A stretch of 64,000 bases of DNA from Cytidiella melzeri (GCA_022592445.1 JABYQR010000145.1:1-64000), one strand, 5' to 3'. Counted from the first letter of the stretch, positions 34,522 to 47,189 are shown. Notes: generated from the sequence alone by a model not told the origin. Program-made: numbers and translations.

Positions 34522-36318
34522 TTACGGCGTCCTAGGACCCTCACCAGCCATCCCTGAATCCAACCGATCCCCAAGAGAGTCCAACAACTTTCTCAACTCC
34601 TCCGCTTCCTGAATAAGCTGACCAACACTGCCTTCACCAGGCAGGACAGGTTGAGACAACGGCGCCTGCTTGTAGCTCTTCTCCGCTACCGCCCTGCTGA
34701 CAACCTCTGCCCAAGTCGTTCCCTCCTTTCTCAGTTCCTCCGCGAGTTCGTCTTTAATCCTCCTACACGTCCCCACACCGTCATACCCAAAGCTGGTGTA
34801 TAGCTGAACTGCAGTAGCTCCTGCGCGAGCGTACTCGAGGGCATCAGCCCCGGACGTGATGCCGCCGCACCCAAATATCGGGACCTCAGCTGGTAGCTGT
34901 GTACGCAGGGTGCGAACGGCGGCCAACGAGTAAGGCTTCAAAGGAGGCCCAGAGAGACCACCGACCTCTACCTTGTTGGCTGCACACCCATTGGCTTGCA
35001 TGAGCAACAGCAACAAGGGGAGACAGAGCACTTAGAAATCGTACCGTCAGTCAAACTAGAAGGCCGTTTGATTGTCGTGTTGCTGACAATGACACCGTCG
35101 ACGCCGCTGTTACGCACGGCTACAGCCACGTCGACGATTTCTTCTTCAGTCAAATCTGGCGCGATTTTGAGTATCAGCTTGGGTTTGTGGGTCAAGCTGT
35201 TAGCGGAAACGACGTCGTCTCGGGCCTTCAAAACACCAGACAGTAGTTCCTGCAAGAGACTGCGACTTTGCATACCCCTCCAGCAAAAAAAGTAAGCAAA
35301 CAAACCTAGTTCCGTAGCAAAGTTGGCCTACCTCAGACCTGGTGTGTTCGGACTTGACACATTCACGACCAACACATCCGCATACGGCGCAAACGCACGC
35401 ACTCCCGAGACAAAATCGTCGATAGAATCCGGCGGAGATGACTTGTTTTTACCCAGATTCACCGCCAAAAGTGCGTCTGTGCGTAAAGACGCGTGCTCGT
35501 CCGGAGAAGATTGGTGGAAACGAGGTATCCGTGCGAGCAGCCGGTTGAGAACGGAGACGTGTCCCTCTGAAGGGAATCCGTAACGGTTGATGACAGCGCT
35601 GTCATTGTTCAGACGGAACATCCGTGGCTTTGGATTGCCATCCTACAGGTTGAGACTACACAGTCAGTCAGAAGAATATTGTCACGGGCGATACTATGTG
35701 GGAACCAAAAAAAGGTGGAAACTCACCTGTGGTTTCGGCGTGACACTTCCGATTTCTACCCAGCTGAAACCGAGGTTGAAGAGACCTACGACACTCTTGG
35801 TGACCAAATTCGCGCTTCGAAAACGTGAGCAAAACGTACCGTCTACAGCCTCTCCATTCTTGTCAAACCCAGCTGCCAACCCAACAGGGTTGGTTAGCTG
35901 AGTACCCCACAACTAATAAATGACGGTTGTTGTCGTCAGCTAGAAGTATTCAACATCATCCTTACACGACACGTACATTCAAGCCCAGTACCTCGTCATC
36001 CTTCTGCGTGTCTCTAGGGCCAAACCCGCTCCTCAGCACCTTGACAGCAAGTTTATGCCCCTCCTCCGGATCCAACGTATATCTCACGATAGGATTGAGT
36101 ACATAGCGATGTATAGCAGACCGCGAGTCCAAATAGTACGCAGTGAACAGACCCGTCGATACCACGAATATGGTAGCATAGAGACCGGTAGAGAACGCGC
36201 TGGACGCAGGTGCAGTCGAGGTCGACGCGTTGCGCTGAACAGCTACGCGTAGAGAGCGTTGTCGAATAGAGAGACTTTTGCTGAGCCGGGTTGCTTGCGC
36301 GAGTCTGAGGCCGCTCAT
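34522..36318 (-). CDS. Dihydroorotate dehydrogenase (quinone), class 2, mitochondrial, 509 aa
   Basis: Five exons: 35977-36318, 35727-35912, 35332-35642, 35045-35277 and 34522-34979 (510 codons with stop). The start is [20 protein letters not shown] at 36318, a basic presequence. A single membrane segment follows ([21 protein letters not shown]), as in class 2 enzymes anchored in the inner membrane. Catalytic-domain motifs: [53 protein letters not shown] with the class 2 catalytic Ser, [27 protein letters not shown] and [19 protein letters not shown] for FMN binding. It oxidises dihydroorotate to orotate in pyrimidine synthesis and passes electrons to ubiquinone. The insert between the DGNPKPR and NVSS motifs is longer than in bacteria. 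The protein looks intact. Confidence 0.93.
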
Positions 36319-37632
36319 GCTGGTGGTAAGCACGAGAGAGGGTGTCTGCGGATCATCGGCCGCCAAGTTGAAATCATTGCCAACGAAATTTCAACTTGCT
36401 GTTCACTCCGTCTCATTCAAATCGCTAGAGACAACTTACATACAGTGCCCCGCGCTCAAAACCGACCTCTTGGCGCCCCATTTTCAACTTTTGTATCTAC
36501 TACAACATGAGCTTTCCAGACTTACCAAAAAGATTTGCAATGCATAACGATGGTGTATAGCTGTCGAGCTCACTCATTACTTTCCCCCCGTTCGACGTTT
36601 GAAAATTTCCCAGCGTGGAAATTGAGAGTTGCCTGATTTGGAAGGCGTCTAATTACTCAATCGAGTAATACAGCCCCCGAACACTGCACACGACCCCGTA
36701 GACCGCTCACCGTGCCCGCCTCAGGTGGGATTGTCGAGCATACCCAGATTCATCATTATACCGTTCGGAATACGTCTGTGTGAAGTATACTTCTTGACTG
36801 CAAACTCAACCTGTCTGTTGTTCAGGCCTTTGCTGGAAAGAAAGGAAACAATGCCTCAACAACGAGAGAAAAGTGAGCTGGTGCAACCGACGCACCTGTA
36901 TGCATCCATATAGCGCCACGACTTCCGAAAAAAAGGCACGGATAGTCTTTGTCGTACACGAGTTGAGCAGCTCCGGGAGTAAGTCCTTGCCGGTTTGAAA
37001 AGTGCCATCAGCGAGGCACCGGAAACCTGACTCTCCACATTAGCCACAGTATTACAGCAATTGTGCGCGACTCAATCAGAATTGTCGAATTCTTTTCCGC
37101 GCAAGAGGCATGGACACTTTTGTGAGGGAGCGGGTCGCTGCAGACCCCAATCAATTTTTTTGGAACGCAAAATTGAGAATAGACGCCCAAAAATAAAAGA
37201 ATGCAGATTTACGCTTAGCCTGGCCAGTTTCCTTCCAAATCCGAAAAATCTAAGCTAATTTGACAATTTTTGAGTGCTCCCGACGCATGTCGATTCTTGG
37301 CGCGGGGCACTGTATAACCGCACCAGCTAAATCCCAAGAGCAACAACGTTCATCGGTAACTACGCTACAACAGATTTCATCTTCGAATTCTTGTCAAACG
37401 CACAACAAAAAACACAGCCTGCAGACTGGACAAACATAGCATGCCAACCACCGAGCGACAAAGCTGAGATGCACAAACCGAAAGGAACGATAGAATGACT
37501 AAGGAGAAAATAAAACGACTTCTATCCGTGTTGAATACAACGCATAAATTCAGGAAGACGGCGGATGATATTGGGGCTTTCGTTGCAAATCATACACTGA
37601 TCGTAGGGCTCATCTTCGTTTCGTATGTCTCC
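36319..37632. other. Intergenic region, DHODH promoter side
   Basis: About 1.3 kb. Short frames only (for example 36725-36913), none with family resemblance. AT-rich around 37160-37300. No gene supported. Confidence 0.5.
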
Positions 37633-40074
37633 TCAGTCTTCCTTCTTTAACGACCCTTCCGAACTCGCGTGGTTAGCCTCGGCAGCGTCGACGGCCTCAA
37701 GCAGCTCAGCGTCGGCATCAGCGTCAGCGTCGGCATCGGCATCAGCGTCAGCATCTGCGTCCGCCTCTGCATCGGCATCGGCATCTGCGTCAACATCGAC
37801 GTCCATCGGAGTCGACTTGTTCTTCTGAAGCAGCGCTTCTCCCTGCTCAGCCAGCATGACCTTCATCGCCACAGGAGTACGCATGACAGCGTTGATGACC
37901 TCGGGAGTAATTACGAGAGGTTGTGGAGGTGTTTTCCCATTCGATGCCCTCTCGACCGCCGTGAGCGATTCACCTTCTGTCGTGTCGTTCGTGCTTCCAC
38001 TCGGCAGCGTCGCAATCTCTGGAGGCGTCATGGGTGATCGATTCTGAGACACTCGACCGGGCGGAACCCCTGGCCCAGAAGTATGTCCTTCTTCCCGGTA
38101 TGAGCTGCCGGCGATGATGCGTGTCGGTTGAGACGCAAGCTGTCTTGATGAAGACGACATGTGGTGAGCGGGTAGTGTATCGCTGCGTTGTACTTGTGAA
38201 ACCGAGACCGGCTGCCCTCGGCCATTTAGAGGCGGATGTTGTAGTGCCGCGGCTGAAGGATGAACAGCAGCAGGACCGTTGTGTGCGTTCGCGAGCTGCT
38301 GACTCTCGAGTGTACCCCGCCGTTCAACTCGCTTCATCTTCTTACGACATCTGGACAGCCTGTTAGCGTGCAAAGCGATCTATGGTAGATGTACTTGCCT
38401 ATCGCAAACAGTACCAGGACCTTCAGGACCTGGACCCCATTTCTCAACACATTTCCCGTCCTTGTATCGCCCAGCATGACCACATTGACGGCATATGCGT
38501 TGACCCTGAGGGTTTGTGGGCGGGTAGCCACCTTGCCCAAGCGACGAAGTGCCGGCAATAACACCAGCGGTAGGGGCTGACACAGGTTTCAGTCTCAGGA
38601 AAAAACGACTTTCCATCCATACCAGTGCTACATACCTTTCTTGACAGGTGCACCAGTTACTGGCGGAGCGAAAATGTGAGTCTGATACGTCTGGACTTGA
38701 GTGCCTGGGAGATTACCCGGTACACCAGGACCTTGAGGGACTGCAGACATGCCACCTGTCGTGAAAAAAACAGCCAAACCGGGTAAATAAACGGATCACG
38801 GGAGCGAACAGCGATACTCCTCACCACCAGATGGAGAGCGGTGACGGCCGCGTGCACCGTGGACATGAGGAGACAGGTGCTGGGAGCCCGCCATAGCTGC
38901 ACGCTGTTGCGCAATGATGATGGGGTTCCCATCGTCGCCTGTTGTTGCCTCGAGAAGCATTTCGTCGAGGCTTGCCGAGCTTGCTCGGCTGCGTGAACGT
39001 GATCTCGAGCGGGAGCCTGTCCGATGTTCGCGGCGACCTCGATGAGCACGATGAGAGATGTGACCTGTCGCATCCGTGTACCTGATCTGTACGCCATCCT
39101 CGACACGACCACGAGGACGCCAGCCAGGTGGCGGAGGATATGGGTATGGCGGAAGAGAATTGGCGGCAGCTAGATCGGGTTGACCGTTCTGTGTATATTG
39201 AAGCAGCAATAAGCCCCACGCTCTTCGAGGAAAGGTTATCACCGCTATCATAAAAAACCCCACTGACCGATGGATATGGCTGGCCCTGGGGAGCCTGCGA
39301 GTCTTTCTCCTGAGTGCGATCGTTACGAGCACGCTTGGCAGGTGGCGGACCACCCGGACCCGTCAAACTCGCGTACGAGCCGTCTAGGCTACCTGCGCGA
39401 GGACGGACACGAGAGGAAGCTTGGAGAACAGATCCAGAGGGCTGTGCTGACAAGGGCATTCCAGAACGCGACGACGTACCGGTTGTACGGACGGACAGTG
39501 CGTGGCGCGATGAGCGACCTCCGTCTGTGACCCGGATGTTGGCGAGCTGGGTCGGGGCAAGAGGTGACTGTCCGTTTACCACCACCAGCTGCCCTCCACG
39601 ATGGGCAATAATTTGGCCGAACGTGTTGCGTACTTCAGCAAGCTTAGATTCCGCTTCAAACAGGGTACGCTCATCTTCTGCCCATTGTGCTTGGATTCGT
39701 GTGATGCGAGCTTCGAGGTCAGTGCGCTCGAGCTCGGCGCGTTCGGCGCGAGCCTCGCACTCGAGTATGAGAAGTCTCGCTGCTCCTTCGTCGAATTGGG
39801 GTGTTGTACCGGGATTCTCAAGGCTTGAGGCCTCCGCGGGTGGGGAAACTTTCTGGTAGGTCGCAAGGAGACGTTCGGCCTTCTCTGCCCTGCGTTTGAG
39901 CGTTTCTACTTGGTGCAAGGCGTCGCTGAGAAGCGATGCAAGCTGCGCGGGGGAGTCAACGGCGAGGTTGGTTGCGTGGCTCAAGGACGGTACGGTGGAA
40001 TTGTTAATCGATATGTCGGGGGGCGACCTCGATAGAGGGGGGTGTTGCGGGTGTGATTGAGGTGAAACCGACAT
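37633..40074 (-). CDS. Zinc-finger / coiled-coil protein with long Asp-Ala tract, 728 aa
   Basis: Five exons: 39268-40074, 38825-39188, 38636-38755, 38399-38576 and 37633-38350 (729 codons with stop). The start is MSVSPQSHPQHPPLSRSPPD at 40074. Residues 45-180 form a coiled coil (LLSDALHQVETLKRRAEKAERLL...). An SR-dipeptide run (RSRSRSRSRA) follows near residue 315. The zinc finger reads CRQCGHAGRYKDGKCVEKW, then CDRCRKKMKRVERR: a C-x2-C-x25-C-x2-C arrangement with a basic tail, like GATA-type fingers but with a longer loop. The intron inside the last CxxC pair (38351-38398) has the perfect GC donor AG|GCAAGT and must be removed to make CDRC. The C-terminal part has MTPPEIATLPSG and a (DA)n run of about 15 dipeptides. 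Likely nuclear, perhaps DNA-binding; that is inference. Confidence 0.78.
37700..37806 (-). repeat. Hexanucleotide-type repeat encoding an Asp-Ala tract
   Basis: On the plus strand the pattern is gc[ag/g]tc[a/g/t] repeated, with some codon variation. It encodes alternating Asp and Ala (once Glu-Ala) near the C-terminus of the zinc-finger protein. The third-base mixture shows it is not a fresh single-unit expansion. Confidence 0.7.
38351..38398 (-). other. GC-AG intron splitting a zinc-finger CxxC
   Basis: Donor GATAG|GCAAGT, branch GCTAAC, acceptor GTCCAG, 48 nt. Splicing produces TGC GAT AGA TGT (CDRC). Reading through the donor instead gives a short tail with a stop before the second Cys. 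Confidence 0.8.
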
Positions 40075-42694
40075 CAGAAAACCGCACTTTCCAGGATTGG
40101 TAGCGTCGTGACTGTCGTGGTCACCGTGGTCGACGACACGGTCGCTGTGCGAGATGGGGGGCGGGGGAGAGAGGGCGGGGGGTTGCCGACATGCGGGGCG
40201 GCGAGGTTAAGAGTTGGACGTACTCTTACCGAATTAGGAAAGAGATCATTCTTTTCCTCACAGATTTCCGCCCGGGACCCCGAAGACGCGACGCTGACCC
40301 CGCTCCTGAGGGCGCTGGGCCCTCTGGCACCGCGGCAGAGTTTCCCAGGCACGGGATCACGCGGTGCTCCCCGCCGGCGCTTGAGCCAGGACCTTGGACA
40401 CCTGCGCCCGCCTCTTCCGTTATCAAAGCCGACGGTTCGCACGCTGTTTGCAGCTGACCTCGACAGCAGCTTGGAGTGCGACTGCCAGCCCTGCATTGCA
40501 CAAGCTAGCAGGCAGTAGCGAGAGCCAAAGTGGGCGTGGCAAACGGATGTGCGGGTTGACGCGTGCTCAGGTATGGAAAACAAAGGGTTCACTTTAACTG
40601 GGATTTGACAGCAGCTAGGTCAATTCTGGAGGGAAGGGGTCGGATAAAGAGAGATTTGCTTACGGTGAGTAAGAGCGTGGCTTTCATTTCGAAAGATGCC
40701 CAAAGGCAGCGTGTATCAGACGACGGTGGTAGAATTCCACGGATTGTCATTGCTCGGAGACCCGACTCTGCCCGCCATAAGTCGGACGATTAAAGCGTAA
40801 GATAATCACCACCTGCAGACGGGTAAAATATGGTCAACGTCAGGTATGTCGTCGTTGTTGTCGTCGTTTGTGACATCTAGCTACAGGCGCACGAGGACGA
40901 TCAGCAGCGTCAGTTGAGGCTGATGGTGACAACTGGGACCCCTCCGCACCGCCTCGGAACGAAGACTCAATAGATCCATCCTTCACACCAGCTAGTGTTG
41001 CGTGTTCGTCACCTGGACGCCCGAGGATGGCCCAGTTACCATGAGGCTGCACACAACGCCTCGACGGTATGCGTGAGAGTCAAGAATATGCTCAGGTGGT
41101 GATGCGAGGGATTATCGGAAGCGAGTGTAAGTACTCGGGGGCGAGTCGGCCTGGTACGTGCTTTGACAAGATGTCGATATGTGGTGACTCGTCGCATTCC
41201 TGCGTATACGACAGACATCTGACGGCCTGCGAGACCTCGATGGAGAGATGGCTGTGTTCATTAAAGACACCCGGATAAGACACGGTTCAACTCGCAGACT
41301 CCGACATGGTCAAAATGCATGGAACTCTCGAGGTGCTGTACCAGCTGGAGTGTCCCAGCAGAGCTGATGCAATTTCGGGTGGATTGGCGTGGGGCAACTC
41401 TCACCAATGCTCAACTACTCTTAACCACTGGTGAGCTCAGTCCTCGTGAACTTCATCCCAGCGCTAATACTTTGTGTAAGGCTTGCGCAGCTAATTTGGA
41501 CATTAATCATGTGGTCTGTATCGAGCTGGTCGACTCCACGGCTAATAGGCACTGTGTGTCAGCCACTCTACAAAGGTCTGTGGGTCTACCCAAGCTGACA
41601 CTCACTCTATCTTTTTCATCAACTTGCGGGGTACACGCCACGCCATTCCCTGGCGCGAGAATTGGTCGACTTGCGGTTCAAAAGCTCCGACATTTACGGC
41701 AATGGATGGAACACACTTCCTAGATGCAGAGTCGCCACAAAGCCGCCAGAATGAGGTACGTGGGTATCAGTGAGAAACTTTGAGGATTAGCAGCTCGTTA
41801 TGTTATCAGGATCGCACGATGGGATTTCTCGTGACAGCGGGGAGCACTCCAGTCCGACGCACGAACCACACGCCCTGCCCGCGCGAAGGCTGATCCATTC
41901 TGAACCTTGGGCCTCGAGGACGAACGAAACTCAACCGCCCGCCGAACTACCTTCAGGCGCGGCCTCGACGATATCGTGCACTGCTCACAAAGGCGCTTCA
42001 CCCTGGTCATCCGAACTCTGTTCCTCACTTGATATTCCAAAATTTGTCACCCGCCACAATGTAGCCCGTGTCAATCAACTATTTTTCTGTCTTTCTTTCC
42101 CATCGGAACAGACTACTAAGCTGCCGGCGCTCGCGGTGATCAGAAAACGTTGGGTTGGAGGAAGGAGAGAACGGGATTCGGGCCGCCGTTCCCTCTTTTT
42201 AGCCTCCGCCACTGCGCCAGAGTCCCAGGGGTCCCGTTTTCTGCGGGCTAGAATCGGCCAACAGGAGCCCCTGTCTATTAGCGCCCACGCCGCCTGCGCC
42301 AGACAAGCGCCAGAAGAGGTGGCGCAGTCGTCAAATCCTGATGGGATAATTGTTGATGATGCGACTGCGACTTCACTTCGGCTCGGCGTTGATATCGCCG
42401 ACGAGTTGAGGCGTTTCTTGACGATCGTCAAATCAGCGTACCTCAGGCGGAAAATCCAACTTTGACACATTCGAACAAAAGGAAATACAAGGATTCGATA
42501 CATTTCCTACGCGAACGAGGAACAGTACGATTTCTATGTCATAGTACGATAATATGAGCGACAACATGCAACATGGTACGGATCCGACGGAAAGACAGAC
42601 AGACACACACAACAGGAAACCAAAAAAAGAACAGAGAGAGAGAATACACAGAGGCAATTAACTACAAGAGAACAATGCACATCGCCTACTCTCG
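40075..42694. other. Long intergenic region without a supported gene
   Basis: About 2.6 kb. Several open frames exist (40108-40518, 41319-41723 and 41800-42465 plus; 40840-41052 minus). None shows a family motif or in-phase introns, and compositions look like non-coding GC-rich sequence. I tried the 42040-41798 minus stretch as a tRNA and rejected it. The right 30 bases are the 3' end of the importin gene. Confidence 0.4.
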
Positions 42695-45600
42695 TTATGC
42701 GCCCGTCAAGAACACACTCAAACCAGCTGCCTGCACCTTTGCAGGTTCCTCCGCATTCAGGACGTTGACCAAGCGGATGAGGTCGGCTCTGATCTCGTCG
42801 CCGATCTGGTCAGGAGCACTTGGGTCCAGGACATGGGCGAACAGCTGGAGGAGCTTGTCCAAGTGCGGACGGAGCACCTGCGGTTGCGTGTTAAACAGGT
42901 GGAAAATGGCGCGGAAGAGAGGGCGGTTCTCAAGATAGTCCTGAGTCAACGGGACAGCGCTGAAAAGGACAGGAAGCACTTGGTCGAGAGGGAGAGCAGC
43001 CGTGTTCTTGTAGACAAGTCGAGATACAGCACCGACTGCGTTATCACGGGCATTGAGATTCGCTGACGGAGCATCTGCGGTGATGTTAAACAGGGGGCGG
43101 TAAGCTGCAAGGAGGTTCATATACTGCGGGGTCAAGTCCAGCAAGGAATGCTCGACTAGCAATCCCGAGGCAAAGGCAGCGTTGGTTTGCACCTCAGCGT
43201 CGGGGTCTGACAATGCGCGGTAGAAAAGATCCATAAGAGGAGCAGTGTGATCTGTGACCGCATCCTTGAGACCAGCGATGATCTCAGACAGCGCACCGAT
43301 GGCGGATGACCTATCACTGAGCGATCGTGTCTTTTTCTGTGGTAAAGTGTGCGTTAGCGCCTGAAGTAAATCACAAAGATCGGTGACGTTCTCACATAGT
43401 ATTTCGAAATGAGCTTAAAGAACGTCGGGAAGGCAGAGGCAAAGTCTCGACCGAGAGCATTCGCGAGAGAAGCGACGAGATCACCAGCCGCGGAGATGAG
43501 AATGGAGTCGTACTCGGCCGAATCCTCTGGTGCCTCCTCAGCCTCGTCTTGATCAGGGTCTTGTTGACACAGCGACTTCTGGTCGAGGATTTGGATGGCC
43601 ATGTTCGCAATTGTATCGAGTCCTTGTTAAGACAATCAGCATCATGGCCCGCAACAGCATAAAAACTGTACTTACTGCCTTCCAGGATACCAGGGCCAAC
43701 CTTGTTGATTGTCTCAGCGAGGCCGATGCAAAGGCTGGCAACGACTTTCCTGAAAGCAGAGTAACAGTTCGTCAGTAAACATATCAAAAGTAACGGAAGT
43801 AAAAGGCAAAGTCAGTTAAATTATCGCGTTTGTCTCTTGCGCCTCGTGGGGCGTCGAAGTGAGCTGAGTTTACGAATGTATCTCATCATGATGGTGGTGT
43901 CACAAACACAACTAGCTAAAGTGCCCACTCACTTGTTATCCTCAGTCTCGTACAATTCCAATAGCGGCGGGACAATGTGTTCGATGAGCTCTTTCACACG
44001 AGGCTCAAGCGGGTGGACAACAGTCTGGCCAGCCTCCCATTCATGCGGGTTGCTGAGCTCGTAGAAGGATCGTATGATTTCAAGGAGAGAATCCGTAGCC
44101 GACTTGCGGATACCGTCGTAGTAGTGTGAAAGCTGGCCCACCAGTTCGATCGTGCATTGTTCAACGTAGGGCAGGAAGTGATGGCCAGTTGAAGCAAATA
44201 TTCCACCGATGGCATCAGCAGCAATCTCCTTCTCGATGCAGATCGTGCTGTTGACATCGAGCATCTTGTCGATATCAACTGTGACATCCTCAATGTCCTG
44301 GTTTTCGGAGACAGAGATAGCGGTAGCGGGTGAAGAACCAGAGGCAAAACTAACAACCGCTTCTGCGTTCGCGCCTGAAAATGACATATGTTAGCGGCGT
44401 GCTCTAACTGGTCGCATAACAACTCACCACCGACATCGCCGTCTTCGCCATGCTCCGCCTGCTGTAAGCTCGTGATCAAGGAAGGAACGACATTAGGCAA
44501 GTACGGGGCAAACCCCTCTCCAAATACGCGAGACATGACGCCAAAGAACAAGAAGCTGCATTCGCGCAACCTCGCGCTGCCAAGGCTGATACCAGCGAAA
44601 GCCTGCTTCATCATATCCGGGAAGTACGGAGTGAACATTTCCTTCCCTACAGCCTCAGCGAACGTGCCGATGGCATCCATGGTTATACCACGTAGTTCCT
44701 GCTCCTCACCCTCGCCCACCAGAGTGAGGAAGTGCTGGAAATGGTTCATCGTAGGCTGGAAGTATGGGAGGAACTTTTCCTTCGAAGCGTGTGCAGCGCT
44801 GCCGATGGCACCAATGATAACCGACTTGATGGGTATTGGGGCGGTCTCAAGGAGGCCGGCGAGACGCTCCATGATGAGAGGGAGGTATTGGTCTATGACA
44901 TCTCCAAGAATTTCAAGCAATGCGTCCAGAGCGGAACAAGCAGAGCGCTGCGTGGCTGGGTCGTTGACTAGTGTCATGATCGTCTAAACCACGGACAGTC
45001 TGCTGTCAACGTCGGTCCTGACAAGGAAGAACGACTAAACTTACGGGAATAAGGACATTATGCTTGGCGATACACTCTTCTTCAAGCCACTCGCAGAGAC
45101 AGCTGACGGCAACGCACGACGCCTTGCGAACTGAAGCGTCGCTATCGGCGAGACCGGTTTCAATGAGCGGCCACACTTGGCTCATCAACGGTGTCATGAA
45201 CTCGCTGCAACCCTCCACGCTAACGCCGAGAGCAAGAATGGCAGCACGACGAGCGGCTGGGTCGGCCGAAGAAAAATATTGTTGGATGAGATGGCTGAGC
45301 GGCGGGAAGACTTGAGTAGGCGGTAGGGAAGTGGCAAGGCCGTCAATAATGCGGAGCGCAGACTGCGAAGACTTATGTCAGATAGAGGTTCAGGCATTCC
45401 ATACGAAAACTTACGCGACAAGGTGCATCTTCGTCGGTGTCTTCAGGCTCCTCTTCAGTGGCGATTGGCATGAGACCCTCGAGAATGGCAGCCGCGAGAT
45501 TGTTACTTTGAACTTTCGACTTTTTGCTGTTCACAGATTAAATCAGTTTCGGAAGTTGGGCCACATGACAGAGTGGGCACGTACTATTGCACGGTCCAGT

Positions 45601-46848
45601 TGAGCGCGTTCAATGAAAGTATCCGAAGTTCGCTGTCGTAATCGCGGTTCCCGCCGCATTGTAGTAGGAATTGTGCAAGTTGGGGAATGTGGTGGCTAAG
45701 CAGCGGAATTTCCTGTGGGGTAGTTCTTCAGAGATGATATATTCAACGTGCAAGTCGAAACCTACAAGGATAAGGAGAGTCTCGAGGACGTCGAATAGCT
45801 GACGAGCACCTTGCTCATTGCCGCCCTCAACACACTGTCCAATGACATTGATCATGGACGGAAGGAGAGTTTGGAATGATTTCTATGGGGAAGACGTGAA
45901 CGAAGGCGGATAGCAGTGTAAGACTGTCCCTACGATGTCTTCCTTGTCCGTGGAATCAATGTACTGTGCAATGACCCCTAGAGCTCTGCAATACAGTAAG
46001 AAGATGAAGAAGTCATAGATTCTACGAAGGCCACGCACCTTACGGTCGTCACACGCACTTCAGCGCTCTCAGGGTCTTGGATGAGACCCTCAAAGACCCG
46101 GAACAGACTTTGTAGATGTGACTCAAAGCCCTCCACGATGTTCTCGAGGACAGTGAAGAGAATGTAAATGCCGACTTCGCGGTGCGTAACATTTCCAGAC
46201 GTGCACGTTTGTTCAAGGAATGGCAAGAGCTCGTTCCATTGCTGGAGCGGAATCTCAATGCTTGCGATAGCGGCAACAACGCGTGCGGCCGAATGGCGAA
46301 CGAGGTTGCTGCAATCATATGGTTTATCTGATGACGCGGTGATGGACTGGATATATAGCAACGTACTTTTGCTCAGCCAAAATCACCTCAGGCAGCTTAG
46401 CCTTGATCTGATCGCGCTCGGCGGTGGCGCATTGTACCCACAAGTCGCCGCTGTTTTGAGATATACGCTTGCGTAGCTCGACAGCAGCCAGCTGTCTGAC
46501 CTGTACGAAACAAACGAAGTTAAGACGGGGGATAGTGTGGTATACATAGTCAAGAAGCGAGCCACATACTGGTTGATCTGGTGAGTTCGCGATGATACTA
46601 GCAAGAGCCGGGATACATGCGGCATTTTTGTAATACTCCTTGTTGAGTTGTGCGGTAGCCTGCCGAGAAGTAACACGGTAAGTAACGTCGGGAACGCCAT
46701 GATCGATGTACGCACGGCTTTTAGCTGGACAGTGTCATTTGAAGTCGATTGTAGGAGCAGATTATACAGGCCCTGGACAAAATTCTGCTATAGAAAGGTA
46801 TCAATTCTTGTACACTGCTCGATACAATGATGAAGCACGTACGTCCAT
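42695..46848 (-). CDS. KAP123: Importin beta family karyopherin Kap123 / importin-4
   Basis: A minus-strand gene of 15 exons, all GT-AG. The first coding exon is only 6 nt (ATG GAC, 46843-46848). The protein begins MDQNFVQGLYNLLLQST and ATAQLNKEYYKNAACIPAL, the typical importin-beta N-terminal HEAT repeat, with VRQLAAVELRKRIS following. HEAT repeats run throughout: NLVRHSAARVVAAIASIEIP, FQTLLPSMINVIGQC, SALRIIDGLATSLPP, GCSEFMTPLMSQVWPLIETGL, an acidic loop with EDVTVDIDKM, and KEIAADAIGGIFASTGHHFLPYVEQC. It ends AGLSVFLTGA at 42695. Kap123/IPO4 imports ribosomal proteins and histones H3/H4 into the nucleus under RanGTP control. The length (over 1000 codons) and order fit the family. Function by homology is secure. 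Confidence 0.9.
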
Positions 46849-47189
46849 GGCGAGGGGTCGTTGCGCGTCGTGAAAAAGAGCGAGAAAGAGATGGCTTGGA
46901 GGCTGAGCGCCTGCAAAAATTTGGCTGCAATAAGACATCAATTGATGGCGGCACTGGCCGACTGTGTACGACCGCGACAAGGCTCGTCTACACTCTCCCA
47001 CTCCTGGTTTCGAAGCTGTTACCCACTCTCAGGATATCATGACCGTCGAGGTCGAAGAAGCTAACTGAAGGGCTGAGACGACGTTGACTGGTGCAAAACG
47101 CTTTTTTCGTAGCTCGAGAACATCCGAGTCGAGCTCAAGGTCTGTGAAGACACTCACAAGGGGCCACTCAGCCAAATTGCTCCTCTAGA
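46849..47189. other. Upstream region of the importin gene
   Basis: About 340 bp between the importin start and the kinase relic. No gene recognised. CG-rich with no TATA, as is usual for a housekeeping promoter. Confidence 0.45.

Noticed and set aside
40108..40518. 136-codon plus-strand frame upstream of the zinc-finger gene
   Set aside because: Val/Asp-rich start and Arg/Pro-rich body come from GC-rich promoter sequence antisense to the gene start; no support.
41798..42040. Possible tRNA on the minus strand
   Set aside because: Read for T-loop GTTCRANNC and a 7-bp acceptor stem; neither is present.
41800..42465. 221-codon plus-strand frame
   Set aside because: No recognised motif, no introns and no similarity to mushroom families; it overlaps an equally open minus frame, so probably chance in GC-rich sequence.
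44388..44987. Plus-strand frame of 199 codons
   Set aside because: Antisense shadow of the importin exon.
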